Positions 8,280 through 17,910 are shown, counted from the first letter of the stretch. The stretch is 46,935 nt of DNA from an uncultured Johnsonella sp. (GCA_937927235.1 CALBCM010000024.1:1-46935); one strand, 5' to 3'. Program-made: numbers and translations. Notes: generated by a model not told the origin, from the letters alone.

Positions 8280-8948
8280 ATGAAAGCGACGGACAGATTT
8301 TATGAGGCGGTGAAGATGATATGGGAGCAGTATTATAATCATCCTTTTATTAAAGGAATGGGTGATGGAAGCCTGGATATTTCTAAATTCAGATATTTCA
8401 TGCTTCAGGATTATCTCTATCTTTTTGAGTATGCCAGAGTTTTCGCTTTTGGAGTTACAAAGGCAGATGACCCTGAGATTATGAGAGTATTTTCAAAGAG
8501 TATAGATGCTATATTAAATAATGAGATGAGTATACATAAGGCTTATATGGCACGTATAGGCATAAAAGAAAGCGATGTTTTAAATGTTAAGCCAGCACTT
8601 AACAACACCTCATATACAAGCTATATGCTGGCAGTTTCAGAAAGAGGGAACGTAGAGGCTATAACTGCCGCCATACTTGCCTGCTCCTGGAGCTATGCCG
8701 AGATAGGAAGGCGTCTTGCAGAGGATAAAAAGGCAGCAGAGCATGAATTTTTCGGAGAGTGGATTAAGGGTTATGCAGGAGAAGCCTTCCAGTCAAGTAA
8801 TAGCATGCTTAAGGAGCTTATGGACAGGCTTACACAAAACAGCAGCGAGGAAGAATATAAGAAACTTGAAACCATATTTGTAAACTGCAGCAAATATGAG
8901 CTTGAATTCTGGAATATGGCCTGGGCAGGAGAGCCTGAAAATGCTTGA
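8280..8948 (+). CDS. tenA: TenA-family aminopyrimidine aminohydrolase (thiaminase II)
   Basis: The product has 222 residues. The start at 8280 is fixed by GAGGAGG just upstream. The in-frame ATG at 8232 lies inside the terminator stem and would place coding sequence in the regulatory leader. TenA is a soluble all-helical enzyme that hydrolyses aminopyrimidine breakdown products of thiamine to HMP, allowing salvage. Visible features are the N-terminal HPFIKGMGDGSL, FRYFMLQDYLYL, the nucleophile Cys in ILACSWSYAEIG and the C-terminal ELEFWNMAW with the conserved Glu. It is the first gene behind the TPP riboswitch and overlaps thiZ by 8 bases. Confidence 0.95.
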   Translation: MKATDRFYEAVKMIWEQYYNHPFIKGMGDGSLDISKFRYFMLQDYLYLFEYARVFAFGVTKADDPEIMRVFSKSIDAILNNEMSIHKAYMARIGIKESDVLNVKPALNNTSYTSYMLAVSERGNVEAITAAILACSWSYAEIGRRLAEDKKAAEHEFFGEWIKGYAGEAFQSSNSMLKELMDRLTQNSSEEEYKKLETIFVNCSKYELEFWNMAWAGEPENA

Positions 8949-9708
8949 ACTTAAAAACATATCCTATAAATATCCGGGTGATGAGTCCAATACTGTAGAG
9001 GAACTTTCGTTTTCGGTAGAGCGCGGCTCGTTTCACTGTATATTAGGGGTGAGCGGCTGCGGTAAAAGCACTATTTTTAGATTGATAAACGGGCTTTTAA
9101 CTCCACAAAACGGCAGGATATTTATAGAAAACCGTGATGCTTCCGCTTTAAAAATGCGCTGTGGATATATGCCGCAAAAAGACATGCTTCTGCCCTGGAG
9201 AAGCGTAGGGGAAAATGTTGCTCTTCCTCTTGAGATAAGCGGTAGACCGGGAAAAAGATACAGTAAGCGTGAAAGATATGAGCTTGCCGGACAAGCACTT
9301 AGAGAAGTGGGACTTTCAGACTGCTTTGATAAAATGCCTGATGAGCTTTCGGGAGGGATGCGCCAAAGAGCAGCATTTGCAAGAACCATGCTTACAGGTA
9401 ATGAGCTTTTGCTTTTAGATGAGCCTTTTTCGGCACTTGATTTTTTGACAAGGCTTTCAATGCAGGAATGGCTGCTGGAGCAGTGGGAACATCATAATAA
9501 AACTATTCTTTTTATAACCCATGATGTAGATGAGGCACTTTTTCTTTCTTCCAGTGTATTTGTAGTTGAAGAAACACCTATAACAAGACTCAGGGAGATA
9601 GCCGTACCCTTAGGCTATCCAAGAAAAAGGCAGCTGCTTGATAAGCCTGAGATTATAGAATTAAAAAATGAGCTTATAAATATTTTAAGGAAACAGGAAA
9701 AAGTATAA
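8941..9708 (+). CDS. thiZ: ABC transporter ATPase for thiamine precursor uptake
   Basis: The product has 255 residues. The start is taken at the ATG at 8941 (MLELKNISYKYPG), with GGAGAG 7 bases upstream; a longer in-frame extension to 8896 lies inside tenA. It shows Walker A GVSGCGKST, Q-loop MPQKD, signature LSGGMRQR, Walker B LLLLDEPFSALD and H-loop ITHDVDEA, all intact. The protein is the cytoplasmic energiser of the ThiXYZ importer for aminopyrimidine (formyl-aminopyrimidine/HMP-like) precursors. That specificity is inferred from the TPP riboswitch and the tenA and thiY neighbours, since the ATPase alone resembles SsuB/TauB. Confidence 0.9.
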   Translation: MLELKNISYKYPGDESNTVEELSFSVERGSFHCILGVSGCGKSTIFRLINGLLTPQNGRIFIENRDASALKMRCGYMPQKDMLLPWRSVGENVALPLEISGRPGKRYSKRERYELAGQALREVGLSDCFDKMPDELSGGMRQRAAFARTMLTGNELLLLDEPFSALDFLTRLSMQEWLLEQWEHHNKTILFITHDVDEALFLSSSVFVVEETPITRLREIAVPLGYPRKRQLLDKPEIIELKNELINILRKQEKV

Positions 9709-9712
9709 GATT

Positions 9713-10480
9713 ATGAAAATAAACAGGAAAAGTAATATAAGCAATTCGGTTCTGCCTTTAATATTTATATTTTTGCTGCTGATAATGTGGCAGGCAGCAG
9801 CCATGCGTCTTAATGCGGCTTATATAATACCCTCACCTACACAGATTATTGAGAAAATTTGGGAGCTTAGAGCTCCTTTGTTTAAAGTCCATCTTCCTGC
9901 AACGCTCAGAGTAACGTTTACGGGCCTTGCGATTTCTCTGGTGTTAGGGCTTATACTTGCAGTAAGCATGGATTTAAGCGAGATGATTAAAAACATGTTT
10001 TACCCTATAGTAGTAATGTCACAAACTATACCGACAACTGCGATAGCACCGCTTTTTGTGCTTTGGTTCGGCTACGGCATCTGGAGCAAAGTTCTGGTTA
10101 CTGTGCTGATAACCTTTTTCCCTATCGCAATTACCGTGTATGACGGGCTGCGTTCAGCCAATATCGGAATGGCTGAACTGCTCATAACCTATGGTGCCGA
10201 TAAAAAGGATATTTTTTTAAAAATTAAAGTGCCATGCGCTTTGCCATATTTTTTTTCAGCTATAAAGATGGCAGTGCCTATGAGTGTTATAGGTGCCGCT
10301 ATAGGAGAGTGGCTTGGAGCAAAAAGCGGTCTGGGTTATTTTTCAAGGCGTATGATGACCCAGCTTGACGGTGCAGGAGTTTTCGCTCCTATAGTACTGT
10401 TATCAGCCATGGCTATGATTATGGCGGGAATAGCTGCCTTAATTGAAAAAAAAGTAGTACGCTGGAGAGGAGAAAATTAA
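9713..10480 (+). CDS. thiX: ABC transporter permease for thiamine precursor uptake
   Basis: The product has 255 residues. It is a BPD_transp_1 membrane subunit with about six membrane segments. It begins with a hydrophobic segment (LPLIFIFLLLIMWQAAA), has the family segment YIIPSPTQIIEKIWE, and a cytoplasmic coupling loop near YGADKKDIFLKIKVPCALPY. IGAAIGEWLGAKSGLGYF is a typical C-terminal motif of this permease class. It starts 4 bases after the thiZ stop and ends 2 bases before thiY. Together with ThiZ and ThiY it should form the complete importer. Confidence 0.9.
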   Translation: MKINRKSNISNSVLPLIFIFLLLIMWQAAAMRLNAAYIIPSPTQIIEKIWELRAPLFKVHLPATLRVTFTGLAISLVLGLILAVSMDLSEMIKNMFYPIVVMSQTIPTTAIAPLFVLWFGYGIWSKVLVTVLITFFPIAITVYDGLRSANIGMAELLITYGADKKDIFLKIKVPCALPYFFSAIKMAVPMSVIGAAIGEWLGAKSGLGYFSRRMMTQLDGAGVFAPIVLLSAMAMIMAGIAALIEKKVVRWRGEN

Positions 10481-10482
10481 TT

Positions 10483-11574
10483 ATGATTAAAAATTTTATA
10501 AGAAACAGGGTCTCTCTGATACTGGGATTAATGATTATACCCTTAGCCGGATTTGCACTTTCGGCTTGCAGTCAGAAACAAAGCGGCGAATCCAATGAAT
10601 CTTCTAAGACGGCTTCTGAAGCCGGGAAGGATGAAACAGGGAAGGATGAAACAGGGAAATCTTCAGAGCTTGAAACAGTAGATATAGTTTTAGACTGGTA
10701 TCCCAATGCAGTTCACGCCTTTTTATATGAAGCTGAAAGCAAGGGGTATTTTGCAGATGAAGGGCTCAAGGTAAATATTATTTTTCCTTCAAATGCTACC
10801 GACCCGATTACAATGTCGGCAGCCGGCAAAGCAGATATAGGGCTCTATTATCAGCCGGACGTTATTATTGCAAAGGCAAATGAGAATATACCGGTGGAAG
10901 TGATAGGTGCAGTGCTTCAAAAGCCTAATAATATAATAACCTATTTGAATGAAACCGGGATAAAAACTCCTGCTGATTTAAAGGGGAAGACTATAGGCTA
11001 TGCAAGTGACGAGGCAAGCAATGCAATAATGGCACAGGTGCTGAAGTCCGCCAATCTGACAATGGATGATGTGGAAATGGTGGATGTGGGATTTGAGCTT
11101 ATGAGTGCGATGACTACAAAAAGGGTCGATGCTACTTACGGCTGTGTAGTAAACCATGAGATTCCACAGCTTGAAGAAAACGGCTTTGATGTAGGTTATA
11201 TGGAGCCTTCAAAGTATGGAGTTCCTGAATTTTACGGACTTTTAATGGTAACGAGCAAGGACGGACTGGAAAAGAATAAAGATAAGTATATACGCTTTAT
11301 AAGAGCCTGTAAAAAAGGCTTTGAAGACGTAAAAAAGAACCCTGATGAAGCGGTGAGTCTTATTATAGAAAATCAGAATGAGGAAAACTTCCCGCTTTCA
11401 AAGTCTGTAGAGGACAAAAGTATGCAGGTGCTGCTGCCTATGATGGAAACTGATGAAGCTGCTTTTCTTTCACAGGATAGTAAATCCTGGAAAGAAGCTA
11501 TTGACTGGATGAAGGAAAGCGGAATAATTAAAAGCACCTTTAATCCGGATGAAGTATTTGAAAACCTTGAATAA
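10483..11574 (+). CDS. thiY: Thiamine-precursor substrate-binding lipoprotein
   Basis: The product has 363 residues. It has a lipoprotein signal with lipobox LSAC (Cys29), a Glu/Lys/Thr-rich linker, then an NMT1/THI5-like domain. VDIVLDWYPNAVHAFLYEA is the classical THI5/ThiY opening, and YFADEGLKVNIIFPSNATDP, IKTPADLKGKTIGYA and ATYGCVVNHEIPQLE follow. The family binds N-formyl-aminopyrimidine or HMP outside the membrane and hands it to ThiX. The linker contains a 15-base unit repeated twice that encodes KDETG twice. GGAGAGGAG lies about 10 bases upstream of the ATG. It is the last gene of the riboswitch operon and is followed by a strong terminator. Confidence 0.92.
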   Translation: MIKNFIRNRVSLILGLMIIPLAGFALSACSQKQSGESNESSKTASEAGKDETGKDETGKSSELETVDIVLDWYPNAVHAFLYEAESKGYFADEGLKVNIIFPSNATDPITMSAAGKADIGLYYQPDVIIAKANENIPVEVIGAVLQKPNNIITYLNETGIKTPADLKGKTIGYASDEASNAIMAQVLKSANLTMDDVEMVDVGFELMSAMTTKRVDATYGCVVNHEIPQLEENGFDVGYMEPSKYGVPEFYGLLMVTSKDGLEKNKDKYIRFIRACKKGFEDVKKNPDEAVSLIIENQNEENFPLSKSVEDKSMQVLLPMMETDEAAFLSQDSKSWKEAIDWMKESGIIKSTFNPDEVFENLE

Positions 11575-11610
11575 ATTTTATAAAAGGTGGATTAAAAAAT
11601 AATTTTCAAA

Positions 11611-11674
11611 TAAATAAAAGCCGAAACTGGTATCATATCAATATCATCATTTACCGGAATCGGCTTTTATTTGC
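11611..11674. terminator. Bidirectional rho-independent terminator
   Basis: AAATAAAAGCCGA pairs with TCGGCTTTTATTT around a partly paired inner region (CTGGTA with TACCGG). It serves convergent thiY (+) and the GLUG protein gene (-). Confidence 0.85.
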
Positions 11675-11685
11675 TTGAGTATCCG

Positions 11686-14600
11686 CTATTTCTTCTTTTT
11701 CAGGATGATTGTATAGGCAAAGCCGACAGCTGCAAGTAAAATTATAAGTACAATAACAGCAGTAGGCTTGGTATAATCCTTTTTAAAAACAACAATCTCC
11801 ACCTGAGCGGTAGCCTGGAATACTATATAGTTTCCGTCAATTTCAGTTTCAATTAAAGAAATTGAAGCCTTGCCTTTGGCTGAGTCTGTGCTGACAATGC
11901 CTATTTTACTATTGTCTGCTTCTTTTATAAAAAGATGGTAGGTGTAATTTGCTTCATTTGAAGCGTTTTCTATATTAAGCTTATAAATGCCTGCTATTTT
12001 CAAACCGGCAGGAGCTTTTAACCCTCTTTTTACAATACTATCTTCAATCACAAGCCTGGCTTCAGGCAAAAAATTGCCTTCGGCGAGCAAAAGAGGCTTT
12101 TCCTCATCGGATGAAGCTATAGTGGTTTTCCAAGGCAAATAAAAGGCCTTTACTTTTTCATTTTCCGTAATATTTGAAAGGTCCTTTTCTTCCCATACAT
12201 AATAATAGCCTTCCTTTGGAGGCACCTCAGGATAAACTGATTTATCTATACTTTCACCATAGTTCAGCTGTACAGTTTTAAGCTTGCCGTCTTCAGTTTC
12301 AAAAGTAACTGTAAGATGCTTAAAGTTATCAGGTACGTTTTTACCTGCTATAAAGCTGTGATAGTCCATACCTTTAGCCTGAACCTTTCTTGTAACTCCG
12401 TCTATTGCACCGATTTGACTGTCAACGTAAATATTGCCCGAAATATCAGCCTGGTCTTTAACTGCGCCCGCAATGCTGCCTGTAAATTCAGAATTGGTAT
12501 TTTTTATAAAAGGCATTGCATGGTTGTCCTTTAAGACATTGCCGTAGCCTGCTATGCCTCCCAGATAGCTTTTAGCAGATATATCTCCCATACTCCAGCT
12601 TGAGCTTATAGTGTTTGAACTGCTTCCGGCTATCCCGCCCGCATAGCTGCCGTCTGCAGCTGTTACATCTCCGTAGTTTTGTGATAAAGTAATTGTTCCC
12701 AGGCTTGATTTTCCTGCAATGCCGCCCACATAATCATTCTTGGTTTTTACAGCTCCTAGATTTTTGCATAAGCGCAGCACAGTATGGGCATTTCTTGTGA
12801 TATTAAGGCTTTCATTTCCCTTTGTATCAATATCGTATTCAGGGTCTGAGGCTATATCTATTCCTATATTGCCGGTGATGCCTCCTGCCTGATAATCTGA
12901 AACTATATCTCCGTTATTTTCGCAATTTTTTATAAGCCCTTTACCTTCGTATGAAAGTGAATCCTCTGATACCTCATTAAAGAGCGGGAGCTTATCTTTA
13001 TCATCGCTTTGGCTTTTTAAACGCAGGTTTTCCTTTCCCTCATTGATATGGTCCTGAATGTTGTCGAGGCTGTTTTCTATCCCCCGTTTATCTGTGCGTG
13101 CATTTTCCTTTCCAACTCTTACATTATCGGAAAAGGAATCAAGCTCTGATGAGAGCTTATCTACCTCCTGAGAAATATCTTTATCCGCATTGTCTAAGAC
13201 TGTGCTGAGTTTATCAGAATAGTTTTCGGCAGATTCGCCTACAGCCTTTAATTTATCATAGAGCTGCTTAACATCCTCTTTAAGCTTATCGGCATTATGC
13301 AGAGTGTCATCTATGCCGTCATTTAAAAATGAATTTGCATCATCTGAAAGCGCATCGGCATTTTGCTTGATTTTATTAACAAGGCGTCTAAGGCTTATAA
13401 TTCTGCTGATAAGATTTTCATTTTGATTATCCCAATCTCCATATTTTAATCTGTCAATATTTGCTTTTAAATCATTAATATCATTTCTTACGGGATAAAA
13501 CTTTTCTCTTGTGGAGGAAGTTTCCAAATCTGAATCTATAGCGGCTGCCAGAGCATCTATTTCATCAAGCTCTGCTTCCGCTTCGGATTTAAAACTGTCC
13601 CGGTCAGCTTTTAAGTCGGTTTTGCTGGAGCGCTCTGCAGCTTTAATATTATCAATTATACTTTTAGCATTGCTCATGTGCTGAGAGGAATTATCAACAG
13701 TATTTTCTATATTTACTGAAAGAGAGCGGCTAAGTCTTGAGATTTCATCGAGCTCGTCTTCGACATTGTCAAAGGTATCCCGGTTATAAACTATATTAAG
13801 ATAAGGCTCAAACTGACCGGTGATGCCGCCGGTATCCTTTCTTCCGGTTATAATGCCGTAGTTTATACAATCTGAAATTATTCCGTCCTGTCTTCCGGTG
13901 ATGCCGCCTACATTATATCCCTTGTGCTTATAGCCTACATTTCCCTCATTAATGCAGGAGGTAATATGTCCGCCTGAGTATCCGGCTATACCGCCGCTGT
14001 CCTGGATTTTCTCTATATCTAAAGCTTCCTTAAGCTTTTCAGGGTCGATTTTTTCATCCTTATCTTCTATATCTTTGGCTGAAGTGTTTACCTCTCCTTT
14101 ATTTATTGAAGCTGTAATTTCACCGTAATTAAAGCCGCAGATTCCTCCTATGCGTTTATTGCCGTTTATAATGCCATAATTTATACAGCTTTTTATAACT
14201 GCTCCCTCTTCATTGATTCCGGCTATACCGCCACTTTCCTCAAGTGATGAAACGTTTCCCTTAAAGGTGCAGCTTTCCAGCTGCCCCTTATTTGTACCTA
14301 CTATGCCCCCGACCTTTTTAGAACTATCTGAGAGGAGAAACTGAGCTTCAATATTAAGGTTTTTGATGACGGCACCGGCTTCTGCATATCTGAATACTCC
14401 CATGCTCTGTCCCTGCCCCTGTTTTAAGATCCCTTTGAGAGTGTGGTTATTTCCCTCAAAGCTGCCTGCAAATATAGGAACAGGCTTAAATTCAAGCCCA
14501 GTAAAATCAAGGTCGGCTTCAAGCGAAAACTGCTTGCCCTCTGAAAATTCATCAGAGCTGCATAAGGAAGTAAATAATAAAAAGTCCTTTACACTGTTTA

Positions 14601-14730
14601 TATGCACAATCCCTGTATTGTCGGCAGTTAAATCGGTATCCGCATATGCGGTACAGGATAAAACCGGTGACAATAAGGCGTTTGCAGCGAGCAGTGCAAT
14701 TAACAGCCCGGCTTTAAGCTTCCTGCTCAT
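11686..14730 (-). CDS. Large surface protein: GLUG repeats interrupted by a coiled coil, C-terminal anchor
   Basis: The product has 1014 residues. It has a Sec signal peptide (1-30), GLUG-type repeats at about 100-310 (units such as GGIAGINEEGAVIKSCINYG and GGICGFNYGEITASINKGEV), a long acidic and basic helical stretch at about 315-600 with strong coiled-coil character, more GLUG units at about 610-770, a beta-rich region with an Ig or MucBP-like look (YGESIDKSVYPEVPPKEGYY), and a C-terminal membrane segment (VIVLIILLAAVGFAYTIIL) ending in lysines. GLUG motifs form right-handed beta-helices in secreted adhesins and proteases. No protease triad or LPXTG is seen. AAAGGAGG precedes the ATG, which overlaps the 3' end of the MMPL gene by 17 bases. 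The two products probably act together at the envelope; the exact function is unknown. Confidence 0.85.
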   Translation of the reverse strand: MSRKLKAGLLIALLAANALLSPVLSCTAYADTDLTADNTGIVHINSVKDFLLFTSLCSSDEFSEGKQFSLEADLDFTGLEFKPVPIFAGSFEGNNHTLKGILKQGQGQSMGVFRYAEAGAVIKNLNIEAQFLLSDSSKKVGGIVGTNKGQLESCTFKGNVSSLEESGGIAGINEEGAVIKSCINYGIINGNKRIGGICGFNYGEITASINKGEVNTSAKDIEDKDEKIDPEKLKEALDIEKIQDSGGIAGYSGGHITSCINEGNVGYKHKGYNVGGITGRQDGIISDCINYGIITGRKDTGGITGQFEPYLNIVYNRDTFDNVEDELDEISRLSRSLSVNIENTVDNSSQHMSNAKSIIDNIKAAERSSKTDLKADRDSFKSEAEAELDEIDALAAAIDSDLETSSTREKFYPVRNDINDLKANIDRLKYGDWDNQNENLISRIISLRRLVNKIKQNADALSDDANSFLNDGIDDTLHNADKLKEDVKQLYDKLKAVGESAENYSDKLSTVLDNADKDISQEVDKLSSELDSFSDNVRVGKENARTDKRGIENSLDNIQDHINEGKENLRLKSQSDDKDKLPLFNEVSEDSLSYEGKGLIKNCENNGDIVSDYQAGGITGNIGIDIASDPEYDIDTKGNESLNITRNAHTVLRLCKNLGAVKTKNDYVGGIAGKSSLGTITLSQNYGDVTAADGSYAGGIAGSSSNTISSSWSMGDISAKSYLGGIAGYGNVLKDNHAMPFIKNTNSEFTGSIAGAVKDQADISGNIYVDSQIGAIDGVTRKVQAKGMDYHSFIAGKNVPDNFKHLTVTFETEDGKLKTVQLNYGESIDKSVYPEVPPKEGYYYVWEEKDLSNITENEKVKAFYLPWKTTIASSDEEKPLLLAEGNFLPEARLVIEDSIVKRGLKAPAGLKIAGIYKLNIENASNEANYTYHLFIKEADNSKIGIVSTDSAKGKASISLIETEIDGNYIVFQATAQVEIVVFKKDYTKPTAVIVLIILLAAVGFAYTIILKKKK

Positions 14731-17050
14731 TTTCCTTACCTCCTTTTACGAAATGTGAGATATCTATAAGCTTATCAAATGTAATTAATATTTGTGGCAG
14801 TACACTCATTACAAGAATGATTGAAATTGCTGCTCCCATGCCGAGAGTTTTGCCTAAAGAGGCTATAGTAGCATTGGAGGTGATTTTTCCTATAAGAAAT
14901 CCTGCACAGACCATTATAGTGCCTGAGGTGATTATAGTAGGAAAGCCTTGATTAAGCGCCTCAATGGCAGCCTCTTTTTTATTGTCCAGCTTTTTCCTGA
15001 GTTCAAGATACCGTCCGGTAATCACTATAGCATAGTCTATAGTAGCTCCCATTTGTATAGCACTCACTATAAGGTAGCTTAAGAAAAACATATCGGAATG
15101 TGTAAGGCAGGGAAAGGAAAAATTTATCCAGATACTGCCTTGTATAGTAAGTATCAGCATAAAGGGCAGCCCTGCCGACTGAAAAGTAAATAAGAGCACT
15201 ATCCCTACAAAAAGAGCGGTAAGTATGCTTATTTTAGTATTGTCTGTTTTAAATGAGGTGCTCAGCTCCTCATTGCTTGTAACATCACCTACCACATAGC
15301 TTTCATTATAATACTCTGAAACTATAGCCTTGACTCTGTCTGTCGCCTCAAAGCTTGTATTGCCCTCAACAGGACCGTTAAGCAGAAATATTATTCTTGA
15401 ATATTTCTCGCCCTCAAGCTGCTTTCTGGCATCACTCACATCATTGTAGATTTTGTCTATATCCTTTGAGATGTCGTCACTTAAATCAAAGGCTCTTTTG
15501 TCTTTCTGCTCATGTATAAAATCTATAAGTGAAATTATAGGGATGTGATAGTCATCTATATTTTTAAATAAGGCTCCGTACTGCCCGTTTTCAGTAACAT
15601 AAAACCTGTATAAGAGCTTCATTTGGTCAATATCAATATCCGCTATTTCAGCAAATTCTCTTGGATTAAGGCTGTCAACAAGAGTGTACTCATCATTTAG
15701 ACCTACCTTTATATTTGACATGCCGGTTACCGAGTCTATTTCAGTTATATTTTCTTCAAGAGCCTTAATAAGTCTGGCTTCTTTGCTGTAATCCCCCTTT
15801 GGAACTATTACTGCCATAACATTGGCATTATTAAAGGTTTTATCTATGCGCTCCTTGGCTTTTATGTATTCTGTCTTTTTTTCTGATTTAATTGAATTGA
15901 CATCGTAGATATATGAAACCTTTGATGAAAATATATATCCGCCTATAAGCACTGCTGCAAAGATGGGCAGCACTATAAATCTGGTATTGACTACTAATCT
16001 GCCCCAAAGCCTTATAGAGGGTACAAAGTTTTTATGCCGGGTTTTATCTATGGCTTTTGAAAATAACACTATCAGTGCGGGCATGAGCAAAAATACAGTA
16101 AGCATGCTCAGTGCTATAGCCTTAGTAAGCACTCGTCCCATATCCATGCCTATCCCGAACTGCATAAGCATAAGGGCAAGCATGCCCGATATAGTTGTAA
16201 GGCTGCTGGAAGAAATTTCAACTATTGCTTTGCTCAGTGCAAGCTTTGCCGCCGGTATAGTATCGAGAGCCTCTCTTTCTTCCATAAATCTGTGAAAATA
16301 GATAATAGCATAATCTATAGACATAGCCAGTTGAAGCACGGTAGCAACAGCATTAGTGACAAAGGAGATTTCTTTAAAAATAAAATTGGTTCCCATATTC
16401 AGTATAGCTGATACCACAAACACCATAAGAAATATTAAAATTTCCATATAGGTTTTTGAGGTAAATAAAAGCACTGAAAATATAACTACTGTTACAAGCA
16501 CTAAAATAAGCTTCATGTCATTTCTTAAGCTTGCCGCATCATCTTTATCCACAGTTGTATAGACATAGGACTCATAGCCTGAAATACTTTTTCTTACATT
16601 GGCTATAGCCTTTTGAGAAAGTGCAGTATCCTCAGGCTCATCGAAGGTCAAAATAAAAAGTGCAGAAGCGTTCTTATAAGAATCACTTATTTTTTTATTT
16701 TCATAGTCCTTGTCTTCCCTGTCATAAAATTTGACTGATGAAATTCCGTCAATGCTTTGAAGGCTTTTAGACACTTCCAGCGCTTTTTCATAGGTTATAT
16801 TTGTTATAAGCAGCTTGGCACTGCCAAGTGTTGTAAACTCCTCCTCCATAATGTCAAGACCTTGCTTAGTTTGAACAGTGTCGGGAAGATATTCTGTAAG
16901 GTCGTTGATTACCTGAACCTTTGAAATACAGGTGATGCAGTAAATACATGAAATCACAAAAAAAACTAAAAAAGCCGCTCTCTTATTAACTATAAAGGAG
17001 GCAAGCTTCATCATAAATGAATTAATTCCGCTGTTTTTTGTATCATCCAT
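14714..17050 (-). CDS. MMPL/RND-superfamily membrane transporter
   Basis: The product has 778 residues from the ATG at 17050. The ATG at 17056 is only 2 bases from AAAGG and is less likely. The fold is duplicated: one N-terminal membrane helix, a roughly 130-residue outside loop, then five more helices (about 180-340), followed by the second half with the same plan (outside loop about 385-600, helices 610-770). AMSIDYAIIYFHRFMEE and ATIDYAIVITGRYLELR are the paired SIDYAI/TIDYAI motifs of helix 4 that carry the proton-relay Asp in MMPL and SSD proteins. The family exports lipids, hydrophobic peptides or drugs using proton motive force. It is transcribed with the overlapping GLUG protein gene and lies divergent from a TetR regulator, the usual arrangement for a repressor-controlled exporter. 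The substrate is unknown. Confidence 0.9.
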   Translation of the reverse strand: MDDTKNSGINSFMMKLASFIVNKRAAFLVFFVISCIYCITCISKVQVINDLTEYLPDTVQTKQGLDIMEEEFTTLGSAKLLITNITYEKALEVSKSLQSIDGISSVKFYDREDKDYENKKISDSYKNASALFILTFDEPEDTALSQKAIANVRKSISGYESYVYTTVDKDDAASLRNDMKLILVLVTVVIFSVLLFTSKTYMEILIFLMVFVVSAILNMGTNFIFKEISFVTNAVATVLQLAMSIDYAIIYFHRFMEEREALDTIPAAKLALSKAIVEISSSSLTTISGMLALMLMQFGIGMDMGRVLTKAIALSMLTVFLLMPALIVLFSKAIDKTRHKNFVPSIRLWGRLVVNTRFIVLPIFAAVLIGGYIFSSKVSYIYDVNSIKSEKKTEYIKAKERIDKTFNNANVMAVIVPKGDYSKEARLIKALEENITEIDSVTGMSNIKVGLNDEYTLVDSLNPREFAEIADIDIDQMKLLYRFYVTENGQYGALFKNIDDYHIPIISLIDFIHEQKDKRAFDLSDDISKDIDKIYNDVSDARKQLEGEKYSRIIFLLNGPVEGNTSFEATDRVKAIVSEYYNESYVVGDVTSNEELSTSFKTDNTKISILTALFVGIVLLFTFQSAGLPFMLILTIQGSIWINFSFPCLTHSDMFFLSYLIVSAIQMGATIDYAIVITGRYLELRKKLDNKKEAAIEALNQGFPTIITSGTIMVCAGFLIGKITSNATIASLGKTLGMGAAISIILVMSVLPQILITFDKLIDISHFVKGGKENEQEA

Positions 17051-17237
17051 AAACATATCCTTTCTATTTTTAAACCGATGCCGGCAGCTCTTTTTGCTTT
17101 TAGAGCACTGAGTATTGAGGGGAAAGTATTGAGCATCAGTTTATGAGCCGGCAGCAAAGCAAGCTGAGAATGTCCATTTTGCTCTTGACTATTATTTACT
17201 CTTATGCAAAAATATTCAAGAATTATAATTTGAAATT

Positions 17238-17253
17238 TGTCTAAAATGGGACA
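17238..17253. promoter_or_regulatory. Candidate TetR operator
   Basis: TGTC and GACA are separated by 8 bases (TGTCTAAAATGGGACA) in the 245-base gap between the divergent MMPL and tetR genes. Related AAAATGG words recur on the plus strand near 17294 and inverted at 17171-17180 (TGTCCATTTT). Only the arrangement supports this; it is not a strong palindrome. Confidence 0.35.
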
Positions 17254-17295
17254 GATTTCTAAAAATGTACCTTAGTAAATAACAACTGGAACAAA

Positions 17296-17883
17296 ATGGG
17301 GTTTATGAAAAATAAATTAGATACAACCAACCTCGGAGCAAAAAGGACTTCGGCTTTATTAAGGGCGGCATTGTTCAGGCTGCTTGGGAATACTCCGTTT
17401 GAAAAGATAACGCTGATAAGGCTTTGTAAAGAAGCTATGATTCCACGCTCAACGTTTTACAGGCATTTTGAAGATAAATATGCCCTGCTTAATTATTCAA
17501 TAGATATATTTTTTGAAGAAAATCAGGATAAAACCAATGTAGTATTTTTCTATGATTCACAGACTACCGCAAGCTTTATAAATAAAATGTTTGAAAAGAT
17601 AGATATAAACCGAGTACAATATCAAAAGATATTCCAAGTAAATAAAAACGGAATATTATTTGCCTATCTTCAGGAGGGAATTATACGTATCCTTGAAGAA
17701 AAGATTCAAATTGCAGCTGAAGCAGGACTTAAAATACAGGTTGATATAAAGCTTTTTACTCTGCTAATGTCTAATTTTATCTTATACTGCACCCGAGTTT
17801 ATCTTGAATTTCCTGAAATGCTGGACAGAGAGTCGTTTGCAGAAAATGTCAGGTTGTTTGTGGAAAAGAGATTTTTTAAGTAA
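17296..17883 (+). CDS. TetR/AcrR-family transcriptional regulator
   Basis: The product has 195 residues. The N-terminal DNA-binding domain covers about 12-60: RTSALLRAALFRLLGNTPFE, then helix-turn-helix ITLIRLCKEAMIPRSTFYRH, then FEDKYALLNYS. These are the hallmarks of TetR (recognition helix ending STFYRHF). The C-terminal ligand domain is all helical and unassigned. Two starts are possible, 17296 or 17305, and neither has a strong ribosome binding site. It is divergent from the MMPL-GLUG operon and most likely represses it, with the export substrate or a membrane stress signal as possible inducer. This is an inference from gene order. Confidence 0.88.
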   Translation: MGFMKNKLDTTNLGAKRTSALLRAALFRLLGNTPFEKITLIRLCKEAMIPRSTFYRHFEDKYALLNYSIDIFFEENQDKTNVVFFYDSQTTASFINKMFEKIDINRVQYQKIFQVNKNGILFAYLQEGIIRILEEKIQIAAEAGLKIQVDIKLFTLLMSNFILYCTRVYLEFPEMLDRESFAENVRLFVEKRFFK

Positions 17884-17910
17884 TTTGCGGGCTTTGTAGT
17901 ACATCAGGGC

